A stretch of 64,000 nucleotides of DNA from Clostridium beijerinckii HUN142 (GTDB lineage Bacteria; Bacillota; Clostridia; Clostridiales; Clostridiaceae): assembly GCF_000621745.1 (NCBI RefSeq), contig NZ_KK211339.1, forward strand, positions 33,764 to 97,763. The letters are read 5' to 3'. A model generated the notes under the pieces. The model had not been told where the DNA came from and did not search any database. It saw nothing but the letters and a program-made list of their open reading frames with translations. Position numbers and translations under genes: made by a program. Each line of letters begins with the position of its first letter. The first letter of the stretch is position 1. This document shows, piece after piece, positions 26,394 through 35,340 of the stretch.

Positions 26394-27308
26394 ATGGAGG
26401 AAAGAAAAATTAAAATTATAGATAGGACAATAATTGTTTTGAGGGAAATATTCGGAGATAAGTTAAAAGAAAAAATCCCTAAAATAAGAGAATTGATAAA
26501 GTTGTTAAATATGATAGGTAGTGATTATATAGAAATTACTCAAGAACTCTATGAAGAATTGTCACCATTGCCTCAAAATATAAAATTTATAGTATCTAGT
26601 AATAATATTATTAAATTAGAGAGTGCCAATGAGTTGAGTAGTTTTTTAATCAGCGAATCGAGTATATATAAGAAGGGAAACATTAGAATAATTGGATTAG
26701 ATGATGGAATTTTTTATGATTATGAAAAAATTTTTGCAGCAGTTATAGATACCGTTGGAAAGAATATAGAAATGTGTATAAGAAATAAATATAAATCATC
26801 TACAGCTTTGACATTAGAGTGGATTAAAGCTGGTGGTGAAAAAGTAGTAACGACTTTTGCAGGAATTGGTGGCTTTACGCCTCTTCAGGAAATATTAGGA
26901 GGCATTTCTTTTTTAGAGAAAATCAAAAGTCGGGGTGACTATAGATTATTTCCAGAAGTATTGAATATATTTGAAGATATTACTGAAAGCAAAATTCGAG
27001 GGAATGCACCTTTTATAGGAAAAGATATTTTTAATGTAGAATCAGGAATCCATGTAAATGGAATAGCTAAAGATTCAAGAACTTTTGAACCATATGATCC
27101 TAGTGAAATTGGAAGAAAAAGAAATATTATTATAGGTAAGCATTCAAGCATAAATGCATTAGAAATAAAATTGGAAGAACTAAACATAAAATATGAGTAT
27201 GATAATCTAATAATTATGTTGGAAGATGTAAGGAAATTGAGCACACAAAAGCGTGGTGGATTAAGTGATGATGACATAAAAAGATTATATAAGAAACTGT
27301 GCATTTAA
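26394..27308 (+). CDS. nifVomega: Homocitrate synthase, omega subunit (NifV-omega)
   Basis: This 304-residue protein is half of a split homocitrate synthase, which makes the organic ligand of FeMo-co. It has a degenerate TIM-barrel N-terminus in which the usual DTTLRDGEQ reads DRTIIVLRE. The C-terminal part carries the conserved ESGIHVNGI, FEPYDPSEIG and IIGKHSS segments of the isopropylmalate/homocitrate synthase family. The missing metal and acyl-acceptor residues are supplied by the alpha gene 20 bases downstream, as in C. pasteurianum. Confidence 0.9.
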   Translation: MEERKIKIIDRTIIVLREIFGDKLKEKIPKIRELIKLLNMIGSDYIEITQELYEELSPLPQNIKFIVSSNNIIKLESANELSSFLISESSIYKKGNIRIIGLDDGIFYDYEKIFAAVIDTVGKNIEMCIRNKYKSSTALTLEWIKAGGEKVVTTFAGIGGFTPLQEILGGISFLEKIKSRGDYRLFPEVLNIFEDITESKIRGNAPFIGKDIFNVESGIHVNGIAKDSRTFEPYDPSEIGRKRNIIIGKHSSINALEIKLEELNIKYEYDNLIIMLEDVRKLSTQKRGGLSDDDIKRLYKKLCI

Positions 27309-27328
27309 ATTTATAAGGTGGTGATATA

Positions 27329-28096
27329 TTGGTTTATAATGAAATATATATTGTAGATACAACTTTAAGAGACGGGGAGCAATGTGCAGGAAAAGCTTTT
27401 TCAATTGATGAAAAAATTGAAATTGCAAAATATATGGATAAAATGAAGATTTTTCAGATAGAGGCAGGAATACCTGCAATGGGAGATTTGGAAAAAGAAT
27501 GCATCAAGCGAATATTAGAAATAAGAAAAAATTCATTGATTTCCACTTGGAATAGAATGAATAAAAATGATATATTTCATTCCATGGAGTGTAAGCCAGA
27601 TATTATTCATATTAGTGTTCCCACATCGGATATACAAATATATTTGAATTTAGGAAAGGATAAAAAGTGGGTTGAAGAAAATCTCAAGGAATGTGTATTT
27701 TTGGCAAGGGATAAAGGATATGAAGTCACTATTGGTTTTGAAGATGCTTCTAGAGCAGACATTAGCTATCTTATAAATTTATGTGAAATAATTATGCCTA
27801 TGGGTGTAAAACGGGCGAGATATGCAGATACAGTAGGAATATCTATGCCTTCACTTATAAAAAATTCAGTTAAAACTTTAATAAACAATACCGGAATAGA
27901 AATAGAAATTCATGCTCATAATGATTTCGGAATGGCAATTCCTATTTCATTAGAAGCCGTTAAAAGTGGGGCTAAATATGTGGATTGCACATTGGATGGA
28001 ATAGGTGAAAGAACAGGAAATTGTAATTTGCAGGAATTTTTGAAAATATCAAATGTGTTTTCAAAAAGGAATGAAAAAGTTGAGGGATTAATTTAG
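27329..28096 (+). CDS. nifValpha: Homocitrate synthase, alpha subunit (NifV-alpha)
   Basis: This 255-residue protein carries the catalytic TIM barrel: DTTLRDGEQCAG near residue 9 with the metal-binding Asp, QIEAGIPAMG, and the HxH metal motif EIHAHNDFGMA. It ends after the barrel, and the communication and C-terminal domains are in the omega protein. I accept a TTG start at 27329, because AAGGTGGTG lies five bases upstream and no ATG or GTG is in frame. R2 copy 2 starts three bases after the stop codon. Confidence 0.92.
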   Translation: MVYNEIYIVDTTLRDGEQCAGKAFSIDEKIEIAKYMDKMKIFQIEAGIPAMGDLEKECIKRILEIRKNSLISTWNRMNKNDIFHSMECKPDIIHISVPTSDIQIYLNLGKDKKWVEENLKECVFLARDKGYEVTIGFEDASRADISYLINLCEIIMPMGVKRARYADTVGISMPSLIKNSVKTLINNTGIEIEIHAHNDFGMAIPISLEAVKSGAKYVDCTLDGIGERTGNCNLQEFLKISNVFSKRNEKVEGLI

Positions 28097-28098
28097 AG

Positions 28099-28180
28099 AT
28101 ATATGTTGCAATTCACAATTACGGCTAAAATTTTTGCAATATTTTTAGAATTATCATGAACAATTATTTTTGCCATATAT
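28099..28180. repeat. Small element R2, copy 2
   Basis: It starts ATATATGTTGCAATTCACAATT and keeps the core ATATTTTTAGAATTATCATGA. The right end has decayed to TTTTTGCCATATAT. Confidence 0.65.
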
Positions 28181-28533
28181 TATTGTAATAATAAATTTGT
28201 AAGTAGAACTCTAGTGAGGTAATTGCATTAAATGAGAATAAAATGTAGAAACTCAATTACAACATATATAATATAAAACAGTTCTAAGGATAATTAGTGA
28301 ATTTATATAGTAAATAAAAAGGTGAGCTTGAAAACGTAGATGCTATTTCAAGCTTATTTTATTGTATAGAAGATTATAGATTGAATGTCTTATTCTATTA
28401 GGATCTAGATGTGTCGCTGTATGTATACTGGAGAATATTAGAATAATTTATTATAGATACCAAATATAAGATTTTATATATTTAATAAAAAAGTTTATAA
28501 GTTTTCTAAAACTTTAAGTTCATATATTCACAA
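28181..28533. other. AT-rich gap between repeats, no gene seen
   Basis: The only clear structure is a hairpin near 28317-28366 (AAAGGTGAGCTTGAA and TTCAAGCTTATTTTATT), which ends in T-rich sequence and may be a terminator. No ORF of note is present. Confidence 0.4.
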
Positions 28534-28765
28534 GAAATCATAAATATATTTGTGAAGAAAACATTTGAAAATGAGCTGTTAAAGGTTCTTAGTTGTAGGT
28601 TGTTCAACTAATGCTTGTCACAATGAAATTGGGAGCAAGCATTAGTGGTGCAACCTGCAATTTAGAACTTTCAGCGAAGTTTTCATAGTCCTGTGAAATA
28701 ACAATGTTTCTTCTTTCGGTGGTTCAGTGCATAAGTTTAAGTTATATATTGTTTATCTATATTGA
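28534..28765. repeat. Large palindromic repeat element R1, copy 4 (same orientation as copy 3)
   Basis: The left end is GAAATCATAAATATATTTGTG. The arms read GAGCTGTTAAAGGTTCTTAG and TTTAGAACTTTCAGCG. The core ACTAATGCTTGTCACAATG and the trailing GTCCTGTGAAATAACAATGT and AAGTTATATATTGTTTATC match copy 3. The two copies are direct repeats bracketing the nifV genes. Confidence 0.75.
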
Positions 28766-28877
28766 AAAAATATAAGTTGAATAGTATTATTTATAAAGTC
28801 CAAAATAATAAATGTGTTTAAATAAAATTGTGTTATAATTTATTACATAAATTATTGTTAATTGGCGGGTGAACAAG

Positions 28878-29297
28878 ATGAAGTTGGCAGATGAAAAAAA
28901 ACAAATTATGAGCAAACTAAAAAGTGAGGAAGTAAATAATCTTCTAGAAAGATATAGCATTTCAAGTATGCTCACTTTTGGAAGCTTTAACAACGATGAT
29001 TTCACTCAAGAGTCAGACATAGATATAGCAGTAGTAGGTAAAGAAAATATATCTTTAGATAAAATATTAGAACTTGAATTATTTTTGGAAAGAGCTTTGG
29101 GTAAAGAAATTGATGTTATAGATTTAAGAAGTAGAGAATTGACTATATTTTTAAAAATAAATGTATTAAATGAAGGTAAAATTATATATTCTAATGATAA
29201 TAACATTATCTTAGAAAAGTATAAAGAAGATGTTGATATACTATATAAAGAAAATGAGAATTTCTTTTGGTTTAGAAGAAAGGATGTGTTGTCGTGA
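28878..29297 (+). CDS. mntA: MntA-type nucleotidyltransferase antitoxin (type VII toxin-antitoxin)
   Basis: This is a minimal nucleotidyltransferase of 139 residues. In characterised MNT/HEPN pairs the MntA protein neutralises HepT by adding AMP groups to it. The signature GSX10DXD is exact (GSFNNDDFTQES then DID), and a third acidic residue follows in EIDVIDL. It overlaps the HepT-like gene by four bases (GTGA). ATG 28878 is preferred over GTG 28869, which lies within the GGCGGGTG ribosome site. Confidence 0.9.
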   Translation: MKLADEKKQIMSKLKSEEVNNLLERYSISSMLTFGSFNNDDFTQESDIDIAVVGKENISLDKILELELFLERALGKEIDVIDLRSRELTIFLKINVLNEGKIIYSNDNNIILEKYKEDVDILYKENENFFWFRRKDVLS

Positions 29298-29722
29298 ATC
29301 AAGAAAGACTTATAAAGATAATTGAAGACTTTCAAGAGTGTATAAGTGATATTGAGGAATGCATTGAAATATTAGAAAACAATAGTGATAATAAATTAAT
29401 GATTAAGCTTGCAAAATCTAGTCTAAGGCAGTTATTTGTAGGATTCCATACAATACTAGAAGACTTTACATCAGTAACTCTTAAGTCATTAAAAAAATAT
29501 AAAATAGGTATGACTTTAAATGACAGTTTGGAAATTTTGAAAGAAGAAAAAGTACTAGATGCTGAATTATTTGATTTCTTAGAAAAATCAAGATTACTTA
29601 GAAATAGAATTTCACATAGATATAAAGAACCAGCGCATGCAGAATTATTTGAGCATGTTGTAAAGTATAAAGATGATTTTAAGAAAATTTTAAATATTGC
29701 AAAGCAGCATTTAAAAGAGTAA
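29294..29722 (+). CDS. hepT: HepT-like HEPN ribonuclease toxin
   Basis: This 142-residue helical protein of the HEPN (DUF86) family is the toxin partner of MntA. The RNase motif R-x4-H-x-Y is complete in RNRISHRY near residue 110, the point where AMPylation of the Tyr inactivates it in characterised pairs. It starts with GTG inside the mntA stop codon. The pair lies between the nif cluster and a DNA nuclease-helicase gene. Confidence 0.88.
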   Translation: MNQERLIKIIEDFQECISDIEECIEILENNSDNKLMIKLAKSSLRQLFVGFHTILEDFTSVTLKSLKKYKIGMTLNDSLEILKEEKVLDAELFDFLEKSRLLRNRISHRYKEPAHAELFEHVVKYKDDFKKILNIAKQHLKE

Positions 29723-29734
29723 GTAGGGGAAGAG

Positions 29735-32665
29735 ATGCTAGAAGATTTAATAAGTGTGTTAGATAATGTAGTATATTTAGATATTGAAACGACTGGACTT
29801 GATGAAACATGCTCAGAGATTATAGAAATTGGAGCTGTTAAGGTTAAGAATGGAGTTATAACTACTTATAATACGTTAATAAAACCAAGAGGGCGCGTGC
29901 CAATAAGTATTTACAGTCTTTGTAGTGGCCTAAAGGAGGCAGATTTGCTAAGTGCTAGAAGTTTGAATTCTATAAAGCAAGAAGTACTAGAGTTTTTAGA
30001 AGATTTGCCTCTAATATGCCATAATGGAAATTTTGAAAGAAAATTTTTATCTTTTTATATTCCTGAAATAAAAAATACAATAATGGATTCCATGGAGCTT
30101 GCAATAATTCTAGAACCATGGAGAAAGGAATATAATCTGGATTCTTTAATTAAAGAAATTACTAATTTAAATAAAGATGAACTACATAGAGGATTATCAG
30201 ATTCAATAGATACATTAAAAGTAGTGAATTCGCTCATTTTAAGGCAATGGAATAGAGAAGAGCATAGCAGAAAAAAGAATAAATCCTTATATAATCTTAT
30301 CATTAATGAATATCAGTATTTGAAAAAATGGCCATGGACTAAGCACTTATTAAAGCCTCCTTTTTTCATTGATGAAGATTATACATATGTAAATTACCTA
30401 GAAAGCAAAGAAGAAGAACTTAATTTAAAGAAAATTCCTATAGATTATTTGAAATATGAAGATTTACTTGAAAATGAAGAGATATGGAATAATGGTGGAG
30501 ATTTTGGATACCAATATAGAAAAGATCAAAAGGAATTTGCAAAGAAGATAAGAGAAAATTTTGAAAAAGGTGAGAGAATATTTATAGAGGCACCAACTGG
30601 AAGCGGGAAGACTTTTGCGTATGTAATAATAGCTGCCATTGAAACGTATTTAAATAAGCAGAAAAATAGAAAAGATGATGCTAGTTTTATTATATCTACC
30701 AATACAAAGGAATTGCAAAATCAACTCATTGAGAGAGATATTCCGACCATACTTAAAAAATTAAGATTAGATGATAAATTAAATTATGGCGCTATGAAAG
30801 GGAAGGGAAATTATCTTTGCATAGAACGAATAAATAAATGTGAAGAATTGCTGCTGGATGAAAAAGGGAACTTAGCATTACTTTTTCTTAGGAGACTTTG
30901 TGAAAATGGTAATTATGGAGATATAGAAAATATAAATTACCTAGTGCAAAAACATTTAGAATTGGATAAGTATATTAGGGAAGTTAATTGTGATAGTGAA
31001 CAGTGTAAGCTGGATAAATGTGCAAAAGCCTGCTTTTTGAGAAAAAGATATAATGAGCTGCCTGAGGAAAATATCACAGTTATTAATCATTCTCTTTTAG
31101 CGTGCTGGCCATATACTGAAAAGAAAAAAATTAACCACATAATTATTGATGAGGGTCATAACTTAATGGAAAAGTGTTATGATTTTTTTGCTGAGGAATT
31201 TTCAACAGCTGAATTTATAGAATTACTAGACCTCATAGATAAAGGTCATCCAAGTATTATAGCTATGCTTTTAACTTTAAATGCTGGCTTTGGTTATAGA
31301 GAAACTATAGAAAAAGATAAAATTATGTATTTAACAAATGATATTATAGTGAATATAAACATACTATTAAATGATTTTAGAAGCTTAAGACTTATAAGTG
31401 GAGAATATAATTTTACTACTGAATTTTTTATTCCAAGGGAAGATTTAAAAGGAATAACTAATGCAGTAGGGTCTGAAATATCAGTTTTGAAAGAAAGTAT
31501 ATATCCATTATATAAGATCTTAAATGATTATGTTTCTAATATAACTTTAGATGATGAAATAGATGGAGACAGCGATCATAAAAATTTATCAGATTATATA
31601 GCAAAGCTTAAAAATGCATTTGATATTTTAGATAAGTTTTTAGAAAGTTCGGTATTCTATGCCAAAATATTAGAAGTAGACTCAGAGTATAAATCATTCA
31701 CACTTAAAAATGTTCCTTTAAATGTTGGAGAAATGGTTAATGAACATATGTTAAAGGATATTAAAAGTACAACGTTTTTATCAGCAACATTAAGAATAGA
31801 AAATTCTTTTAATAAAATAAAAAAACATTTAGGACAGGAAAAAGCAAATGAGTTTATAATTCCACCAACTTTTGATTTAAAGAAAAGGACTAAAATATTT
31901 GCTTTAAAGGATGTTGGAAGATATGATGAACCATCATACATTAAAAATGTTTCAAAATTTATTTATAATGCTGCATTAAAAATAAACGGTCATATTCTTG
32001 TTTTATTCAATAATAATGCAAGGAGAACTGCTGTGAGCGAAGAGCTTGAACTGCTTACTAGAGGAACAAAAATAGAAGTACATATGAGTAAAAAATCAGT
32101 AAGAGCTTTAAATGATAAAAATAGGCAGGTTATAATACTTGGGAGTAAGGGTTTTTTTGAGGGAATAGATGTACCTGGAGATGCATTAAGTTGTGTTATG
32201 TTAGATAAAATTCCTAATTATAGTCCAGAATATCCTATTTTAAGAGCAGTTACTACATACCAAAAGAAGGGGTATCAGGATGTGAATTATCCGCAGGTAT
32301 GTATTAAAGCTAAGCAAATATATGGTAGACTTATTAGAAGTACTTTTGATTATGGATACTTTATAATTTTAGACCCAGGACAAAACTCATATACTATAAG
32401 AAATCTTGAAAGAGATCTAAATGGGCCAAGTATAGAATTTTCATCGACTACTAAAGTGCTTTCAGAGATGGAGTTTGATTATAATAATTGGAGAAGAAAC
32501 AATATTAATACGATCATAAACAACATTAAGAAAAATAATAAAAGTATTGAAGATGAATTTAACAATGAATCAAAGAAGCATAAATTATTTTGGGAATTAC
32601 TAAAAGTAGAAAATGGTATGTATTATTTTGAAAATGTTAATTTTAAATTAAATGGTAAAATTTAA
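29735..32665 (+). CDS. dinG: DnaQ-like exonuclease fused to DinG-family helicase
   Basis: This 976-residue DNA repair or recombination enzyme has an N-terminal DEDD exonuclease (D16 and E18 in VVYLDIETTG; CHNGNFERKF). An XPD/DinG-type superfamily 2 helicase follows, with Walker A APTGSGKT near residues 286-293 and DEGH at 472-475. The cysteines in CDSEQCKLDKCAKAC between these motifs fit the FeS cluster of the family. C-terminal helicase motifs include GSKGFFEGIDVPG and QIYGRLIRS. It starts 12 bases after hepT and may be co-transcribed with it. Confidence 0.92.
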   Translation: MLEDLISVLDNVVYLDIETTGLDETCSEIIEIGAVKVKNGVITTYNTLIKPRGRVPISIYSLCSGLKEADLLSARSLNSIKQEVLEFLEDLPLICHNGNFERKFLSFYIPEIKNTIMDSMELAIILEPWRKEYNLDSLIKEITNLNKDELHRGLSDSIDTLKVVNSLILRQWNREEHSRKKNKSLYNLIINEYQYLKKWPWTKHLLKPPFFIDEDYTYVNYLESKEEELNLKKIPIDYLKYEDLLENEEIWNNGGDFGYQYRKDQKEFAKKIRENFEKGERIFIEAPTGSGKTFAYVIIAAIETYLNKQKNRKDDASFIISTNTKELQNQLIERDIPTILKKLRLDDKLNYGAMKGKGNYLCIERINKCEELLLDEKGNLALLFLRRLCENGNYGDIENINYLVQKHLELDKYIREVNCDSEQCKLDKCAKACFLRKRYNELPEENITVINHSLLACWPYTEKKKINHIIIDEGHNLMEKCYDFFAEEFSTAEFIELLDLIDKGHPSIIAMLLTLNAGFGYRETIEKDKIMYLTNDIIVNINILLNDFRSLRLISGEYNFTTEFFIPREDLKGITNAVGSEISVLKESIYPLYKILNDYVSNITLDDEIDGDSDHKNLSDYIAKLKNAFDILDKFLESSVFYAKILEVDSEYKSFTLKNVPLNVGEMVNEHMLKDIKSTTFLSATLRIENSFNKIKKHLGQEKANEFIIPPTFDLKKRTKIFALKDVGRYDEPSYIKNVSKFIYNAALKINGHILVLFNNNARRTAVSEELELLTRGTKIEVHMSKKSVRALNDKNRQVIILGSKGFFEGIDVPGDALSCVMLDKIPNYSPEYPILRAVTTYQKKGYQDVNYPQVCIKAKQIYGRLIRSTFDYGYFIILDPGQNSYTIRNLERDLNGPSIEFSSTTKVLSEMEFDYNNWRRNNINTIINNIKKNNKSIEDEFNNESKKHKLFWELLKVENGMYYFENVNFKLNGKI

Positions 32666-33128
32666 AGCATGCTTAAGTGGCTAGATTTATATTATTGTAT
32701 ATGTTGCAATAATAGATTTAAATTTAAGATGCTAGTGAACTATATAAACTTTAATGAAAAATTGCTTTTATATGCAGCTAATAAATAAAGACTCGCAACT
32801 AGAATTATCAAATTCACATATAGGGCATTATCAAGCTAAGTAGAAAACCAGGAGTAAAATGCAGAAGGTTAATTAAAATATATACATAGAACGTATATAT
32901 TAACAATTATAGGGTGATTTTTGGTAAATTATTTTGATAATAGTAAAATTTTCGGAAAATATATAAGTCATAAATGTAATATATGCTATAATAAATGTAT
33001 ATAAATATAAAGTTGAAAATTTATGATATTTTCATATGGAGGTGGTAATAATATAAATAAAGTAATTTATTTTACAAAATAAGCAAATTATAATTTAGAG
33101 ATTGAATAAAGAGAGGTATGTGAAGGGT
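32666..33128. other. AT-rich gap with repeat debris, no convincing gene
   Basis: A stub of the R2 end (TATATGTTGCAATAATAG, about 32698) is present. A strong ribosome-site-like GGAGGTGG lies near 33039, but only a nine-codon frame without an ATG follows. A -10-like TATAAT is at about 32988-32993. Confidence 0.4.
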
Positions 33129-33293
33129 ATGGTAGAAAATATAACACAATTATTACAAGAATATAAGAGTACAAAGGAATGCTTAGAATCTGGGTTGAAA
33201 TGGATGCCTAAGAATGAGTACGCTAAGTCTAAAATCGAAGTTATAAATATGGTCATAAATGATTTAGAGCAATTAGAACAGCAACTTAGTTAA
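33129..33293 (+). CDS. Small hypothetical protein
   Basis: I do not recognise this 54-residue, charged, probably all-helical protein (MVENITQLLQEYKS start, LEQLEQQLS end). ATG 33129 follows GAAGGG closely. A TTG at 33102 would add nine residues. It stands alone between dinG and a strong terminator. Confidence 0.45.
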   Translation: MVENITQLLQEYKSTKECLESGLKWMPKNEYAKSKIEVINMVINDLEQLEQQLS

Positions 33294-33357
33294 TAAATTG
33301 AAAATATGAGAGTGAAAATTATAACTTAAAGTATAAAAAAAGTTATTAACATATAAT

Positions 33358-33395
33358 AAAACTGTCTCAAAACTGTATTTTGAGGCAGTTTTATT
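33358..33395 (+). terminator. Strong terminator
   Basis: AAAACTGTCTCAAAA pairs with TTTTGAGGCAGTTTT around a five-base loop and continues into TATTT. It serves the small ORF upstream and possibly the leftward patatin gene. Confidence 0.85.
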
Positions 33396-33489
33396 TATAT
33401 ATGTTGCAATTCACAATTCGCAATTATGGCTAAAATTCTTGGAATATTTTTAGAATTATGATAAAGAACTATTTATGCAATATATATAA
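33396..33489. repeat. Small element R2, copy 3
   Basis: It starts ATATATGTTGCAATTCACAA and keeps GGCTAAAATTCTTGGAATAT and TTTAGAATTATGATAAAGAA. The right end, TGCAATATATA, is partly decayed. Confidence 0.65.
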
Positions 33490-33510
33490 ATTATACTATC
33501 TTATTTTTAA

Positions 33511-34377
33511 TCATGCCCATATTTCATAAATAGCTTCTGCTTCTTTTATGCCTTGATTAAATCCAGCCTTTGCAGATGCTGCAGTATGAGTTGGATCATA
33601 AGGATTTTTTCCTATTGCTAAAATGCTATCTTTATTAGGTACAATAAGGGAAACAGATGAGCTTTTTTGCATTTCAGCAACATCTTCTTCAACGCTTGGA
33701 ACTAGACCATATTTTTGGGGCATAGGCGATAAAATTACAACTTTATCATATGAATCTGCCAAATGTGCATTTGTACTCGAAACCATTCCCCCATCAATCC
33801 AGTCTATTCCATTAAAGTTTACTAATGGCCAGAGTCCTGAAACTGCACCACTTGCGTTTACTGCATTTATTAGCGTTGTTCCTGAATTTTTATCGAGTAC
33901 ATGGAGATTACCGGTTTTTGCATCTATTGCAGTGACCTTTAACGTTGAAGGCCAGATAGTTGTGATGAGCCTTGATTCAACAACTAATTTACGTTCTTCT
34001 ATTGATACTTTTGTAGGATATTTTTTTGCAATATCTCCAAACATCTTTCCAATTTCTTTTTTATTATCTTTACCATATTGAAAGGCTTGGGTCCATAACA
34101 TCATAAGTTCAGAACTAACAGATACATTTACTTCAGATGCATTTTGGATGAGTTGAGACTCATAAAGTTTTCTCATATTGTAGCTACTTGCTAATGAGGA
34201 TCCAACAAATGAGCCAGCGGATGTTCCGATTATAACATCTGCGTCTGCTAAATTAATTCTCTCTTGTAACAATGCCGCAATTATTCCGATCTCCCAAGCA
34301 ATTCCAGTTACTCCGCCACCACCTAATACAACAGCTCGTGTTTTTTTATTAATATTTTGCATGATAATATTCCCCAT
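33511..34377 (-). CDS. Patatin-like phospholipase family protein
   Basis: This 288-residue lipid hydrolase of the patatin family has a Ser-Asp catalytic dyad. The oxyanion hole GGGGVTG is near residue 19, the nucleophile elbow GTSAGS near residue 50, and the catalytic Asp in DGG near residue 196. There is no signal peptide, so it is cytoplasmic or secreted by another route. The start could be ATG 34377, or ATG 34362 behind GGGGA. It is divergent from a MerR regulator that probably controls it. Confidence 0.88.
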   Translation of the reverse strand: MGNIIMQNINKKTRAVVLGGGGVTGIAWEIGIIAALLQERINLADADVIIGTSAGSFVGSSLASSYNMRKLYESQLIQNASEVNVSVSSELMMLWTQAFQYGKDNKKEIGKMFGDIAKKYPTKVSIEERKLVVESRLITTIWPSTLKVTAIDAKTGNLHVLDKNSGTTLINAVNASGAVSGLWPLVNFNGIDWIDGGMVSSTNAHLADSYDKVVILSPMPQKYGLVPSVEEDVAEMQKSSSVSLIVPNKDSILAIGKNPYDPTHTAASAKAGFNQGIKEAEAIYEIWA

Positions 34378-34466
34378 TTCTTTATTATATTAACTAGTAA
34401 AGTGTTTAAATATAGTATAAACTATGAAGTAATGTTTATAGTCAAGGGAAATTAGTGAGGTATTTT

Positions 34467-34859
34467 ATGAAAATAAATGAAGTGTCAAAAAAAACTGGGT
34501 TGTCCATATCGACTATTAGATTTTATGAAAAGGAAGGATTGATTCCTGAAAAATATGTTAGCAGGGACACAAATAACTATAGGAGTTATTCTGTAAATAT
34601 AATTGAGTATTTATTAATGATAAAAACAGTTCATTCTGTGGGTTTTTCTTTAAGAGAGATCAAAGAGATACAAAAAAGTAATGATAATATAATTTCAATT
34701 GATACAAAGATCGAACTCTTGCAAGAAAAGATAAAGGAAGTAGAAGAGCAAAAAGAAAATTTAAATAAAACTGAGATCATATTAAAAAAGATGTTGAAAA
34801 ATAAATTGAATTCAAAACTCATATTAACTGAAGTACCTATCAATAAAGATAAAAATTAG
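34467..34859 (+). CDS. MerR family transcriptional regulator
   Basis: This 130-residue regulator has the MerR N-terminal winged HTH (KINEVSKKTGLSISTIRFYE and the wing through NNYRSYS) and a long C-terminal dimerisation coiled coil (residues 75-115). The short C-terminus has no cysteines, so a metal-sensing role is unlikely. GAGGT lies six bases before ATG 34467. Its divergence from the patatin gene suggests control of the shared promoter region. Confidence 0.88.
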   Translation: MKINEVSKKTGLSISTIRFYEKEGLIPEKYVSRDTNNYRSYSVNIIEYLLMIKTVHSVGFSLREIKEIQKSNDNIISIDTKIELLQEKIKEVEEQKENLNKTEIILKKMLKNKLNSKLILTEVPINKDKN

Positions 34860-35122
34860 TTTTAATAGTTTTTCGAAAAACTAATAACACTGTAGATTTG
34901 CTGAAAGGAGCCTTTTTTTCTTGGTTTCTATCTTAAATATTATGGTAAGAAGTATTTCTTAGGTACGTTTTATTTTAAATAAGATAATTTGTTATAATAT
35001 TAAGTGAAAAAAGGGTTATCACTTACTACTGATACAGTAAATTGTATCGCAAATAAATAATAATAAGTAAAATTTAGGTAAAATAAATATAAAACACGAT
35101 TATAATATAATTAAATAACAGT

Positions 35123-35153
35123 AGTGAAAACATACTGCAATATGTTTTTCACT
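35123..35153. other. Hairpin upstream of the holin-like toxin terminator
   Basis: AGTGAAAACATACTGC and its near-perfect inverse GCAATATGTTTTTCACT form a stable hairpin. It could terminate an antisense RNA read through the toxin gene on the plus strand or a transcript from the left. Confidence 0.4.
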
Positions 35154-35189
35154 ATAGTATATAATTCTAGTTGCTTAGGGAATTAATAT

Positions 35190-35236
35190 CACTAATTTTT
35201 TTATTAAAAAAATTAGTGATATTAATTTGACCTAGG
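35190..35236. terminator. Perfect 22-base inverted repeat, terminator of the small toxin mRNA
   Basis: AATTAATATCACTAATTTTTTT and its exact inverse flank a three-base loop. On the minus strand it follows the toxin stop codon by about 15 bases and would leave a U-rich tail. Confidence 0.7.
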
Positions 35237-35247
35237 CTACTATTTTT

Positions 35248-35340
35248 TTAGGTTTTTTCTATAAGAATCACTACTAATGTTAACAATGATATTAAGAACA
35301 ATCCACTTTGAAATAATAATATTAAAGTATCGCTAATCAT
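35248..35340 (-). CDS. Putative holin-like toxin (type I toxin-antitoxin), 30 residues
   Basis: This is a short minus-strand gene encoding MISDTLILLFQSGLFLISLL followed by TLVVILIEKT. The single hydrophobic transmembrane helix with the segment SLLTLVVILIEK closely matches the small putative holin-like toxins of Firmicutes, which are usually silenced by an antisense RNA. A GAAGTGATG ribosome-site-like sequence precedes the ATG. A perfect hairpin follows. The flanking plus-strand region has room for an antisense RNA, but I cannot place its promoter firmly. The assignment rests on sequence pattern alone. Confidence 0.65.
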   Translation of the reverse strand: MISDTLILLFQSGLFLISLLTLVVILIEKT

